41,333 bases of DNA from Amnibacterium sp. (GTDB taxonomy: Bacteria; Actinomycetota; Actinomycetes; Actinomycetales; Microbacteriaceae). Position numbers and translations under genes: made by a program. This document shows, in pieces, positions 40,227 to 41,333 of this stretch (position 1 is its first letter; the number at the start of each line of letters is the position of its first letter). Location of the stretch: positions 1 through 41,333 of the forward strand of contig JAICSU010000003.1 in NCBI GenBank assembly GCA_025936735.1, read 5' to 3'. The notes beneath the pieces are model-generated. The model was not told where the DNA came from. It did no database searches and saw only the letters and a list, made by a program, of their open reading frames with translations.

Positions 40227-41024
40227 ATGACCCCCGTCCGTCCCGTCCTCCTCGGCGTCCTGAACGCGACGCCCGACTCCTTCAGCGACGGCGGGCGGTA
40301 CCTCGCCCCGGACGCCGCGATCGCCCACGGGCGCCGGCTCGTCGCCGAGGGCGCCGACCTCGTCGACGTCGGCGGGGAGTCCACGAGGCCCGGCGCGGAT
40401 CCGGTGCCCGAGGCGGAGGAGCTGCGTCGCGCCGTCCCCGTCGTCGCCGCCCTCGCCGCCGGCGGCATCCGGGTCAGCATCGACACCCGCTCCGCCGCGG
40501 TCGCCGCGGAGGCGCTCGCCGCCGGCGCGACCGTCGTGAACGACGTGAGCGGCGGCACCGCCGACCCGCGAATGCTCGCGACCGTCGCCGCCTCGACCGC
40601 CGATCTCGTGCTCGTGCACTCGCGCGGTGCCGCGTCGACACCGCCGCGGTACACCGACGTCGTCGCCGAGGTCCGTGCGGAGATCGAGGAGCGGGTCGCC
40701 GCCGCCCGAGCGGCCGGCATCGCGGACGGGCGCCTCGTGGTCGACCCCGGCATCGGCTTCGCGAAGGGCGCCGCGGAGAACTGGGCCCTCCTCACGCATC
40801 TCGACGCGTTGCGCGTCGACGGCATCCGGCTGCTCGTCGGCGTCTCCCGCAAGCGGTTCCTCGCGGCGCTCGTCCCCGACGGCGCGCCCGCCGACGCCCG
40901 CGACCTGCCGACGGCCGTGCTCTCCGCGCTGCTGGCGGAGCGCGGCGTGTGGGGCCTGCGGGTGCACGACGTCGCCGGCACCCGCGCGGCGCTCGACGTC
41001 GCGAGCGCGATGGGGAGCCGATGA
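40227..41024 (+). CDS. folP: Dihydropteroate synthase
   Basis: The 265-residue enzyme has LGVLNATPDSFSDGG (pterin loop 1), VDVGGESTRPGADPV (loop 2), VSIDTRSAAVAAEAL, VVNDVSGGT and DPGIGFAKG. It joins 4-aminobenzoate to dihydropterin pyrophosphate in folate synthesis and is the sulfonamide target. All known substrate-contact motifs look intact. It overlaps folB by ATGA, making a folP-folB coupled pair. Confidence 0.97.
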   Translation: MTPVRPVLLGVLNATPDSFSDGGRYLAPDAAIAHGRRLVAEGADLVDVGGESTRPGADPVPEAEELRRAVPVVAALAAGGIRVSIDTRSAAVAAEALAAGATVVNDVSGGTADPRMLATVAASTADLVLVHSRGAASTPPRYTDVVAEVRAEIEERVAAARAAGIADGRLVVDPGIGFAKGAAENWALLTHLDALRVDGIRLLVGVSRKRFLAALVPDGAPADARDLPTAVLSALLAERGVWGLRVHDVAGTRAALDVASAMGSR

Positions 41025-41333
41025 GCACCGGGGACCGCATCCTGCTCACCGGCATCACCGTGCGGGGCTTCCACGGCGTGCTGCCCGAGGAGCGGGAGCG
41101 GGGCCAGGACTTCGTGATCGACGTCGAGCTCGTCGTGCCGCTCGGCGTCGCCGCCGCCACCGACGACGTGCTCGCCACGGTGCACTACGGCGAGCTCGCG
41201 CAGGCGATCGTCGCGGCGGTCGAACGCGACCCCGTCGACCTCATCGAGACAGTCGCCGACCGCGTCGCGCGGCTCGCCCTCGCCGACCCGCGCGTCGAGC
41301 GGGCGATCGTGACCGTGCACAAGCCCGAGGCAC
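41021..41333 (+). CDS. folB: Dihydroneopterin aldolase (3' end cut off)
   Basis: At least 104 residues are visible: ILLTGITVRGFHGVLPEERERGQDFVIDVELVV, VHYGELAQAIV and LIETVADRVARLALADPRVERAIVTVHKPEA. The tunnelling-fold pattern, the GFHG segment and Glu in LIETVAD match FolB. It converts dihydroneopterin to 6-hydroxymethyldihydropterin, one step before FolP. ATG 41021 overlaps the folP stop. The final residues and any following folK lie outside the window. Confidence 0.95.
   Translation, partial: MSTGDRILLTGITVRGFHGVLPEERERGQDFVIDVELVVPLGVAAATDDVLATVHYGELAQAIVAAVERDPVDLIETVADRVARLALADPRVERAIVTVHKPEA

Noticed and set aside
1-41333. Mobile elements, tRNA genes or a defence island.
   Set aside because: No transposase, integrase, restriction or Cas motifs, no attachment-site repeats and no cloverleaf-like sequence were seen, and composition is even across the window.

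Overview
The window is about 41 kb of very G+C-rich DNA, packed with genes that use GTG starts often and have intergenic gaps mostly under 150 bp. It looks like an ordinary chromosomal segment of an actinobacterium, most likely Microbacteriaceae or a close relative. That placement rests on codon bias, a 1307-residue HrpA helicase, a short zinc-ribbon membrane protein, a PadR-FtsX cassette and the folP-folB pair. It is inference from protein resemblance and was not tested by phylogeny. I see no tRNA, rRNA, CRISPR array, insertion sequence, prophage or plasmid gene. About 39 protein genes are supported, and the first (glycosyltransferase) and last (folB) run off the window.

Layout. 1-4032 (minus) is a four-gene operon: lipase maturation factor-like membrane protein, dimethylargininase, heme-oxygenase-like diiron protein, family-2 glycosyltransferase. 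4140-6096 (plus) has a degenerate-SGNH/GAF protein and a 3-mercaptopyruvate sulfurtransferase. 6100-9502 (minus) is a PadR regulator, ABC ATPase and FtsX-type permease cassette behind a perfect palindromic operator. 9565-13488 (minus) is hrpA. 13590-16441 (plus) has a GlsB-like membrane protein, a small acidic protein, a thioredoxin-like DUF255 protein and a VOC protein. 16527-20424 (minus) has a 30-residue membrane peptide gene and a TPM / PspA / CPBP-protease envelope-stress cluster. 20573-24872 has a GH1 beta-glucosidase, a Tat-type ferritin-like protein, a Nudix hydrolase (minus) and an MFS transporter. 24876-26252 (minus) is a soluble Ser/Thr kinase fused to a GAF domain. 26474-27999 (plus) is MarR plus a DUF389 membrane protein. 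27956-32170 (minus) has malQ, an SMP-30 lactonase, an SDR and a zinc-ribbon protein. 32241-36329 has a serine hydrolase, a FAH-family enzyme, a channel-like membrane protein and an alpha/beta hydrolase. 36346-41333 has a conserved unknown, a Gfo/Idh/MocA oxidoreductase, a secreted SGNH hydrolase, a uracil-DNA-glycosylase-like protein, a TetR regulator, folP and folB.

How genes work together. Seven neighbouring pairs share overlapping stop/start codons (GTGA, ATGA or TGATG), so much of the window is read as translationally coupled units. At least nine genes have a TANNNT hexamer only 6-8 nt upstream of the start codon, which points to leaderless transcription. Converging genes are usually separated by a palindrome, in one case built from the two stop codons themselves.

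Most interesting point. The heme-oxygenase-like protein at 689-1753 has all seven metal-ligand positions of the N-oxygenase SznF at one constant offset, with the SznF numbering recalled from memory. It sits directly after a dimethylargininase. SznF acts on N-omega-methylarginine and dimethylargininase also acts on N-omega-methylated arginines, so the operon may be an uncharacterised methylarginine- or guanidine-modifying pathway.
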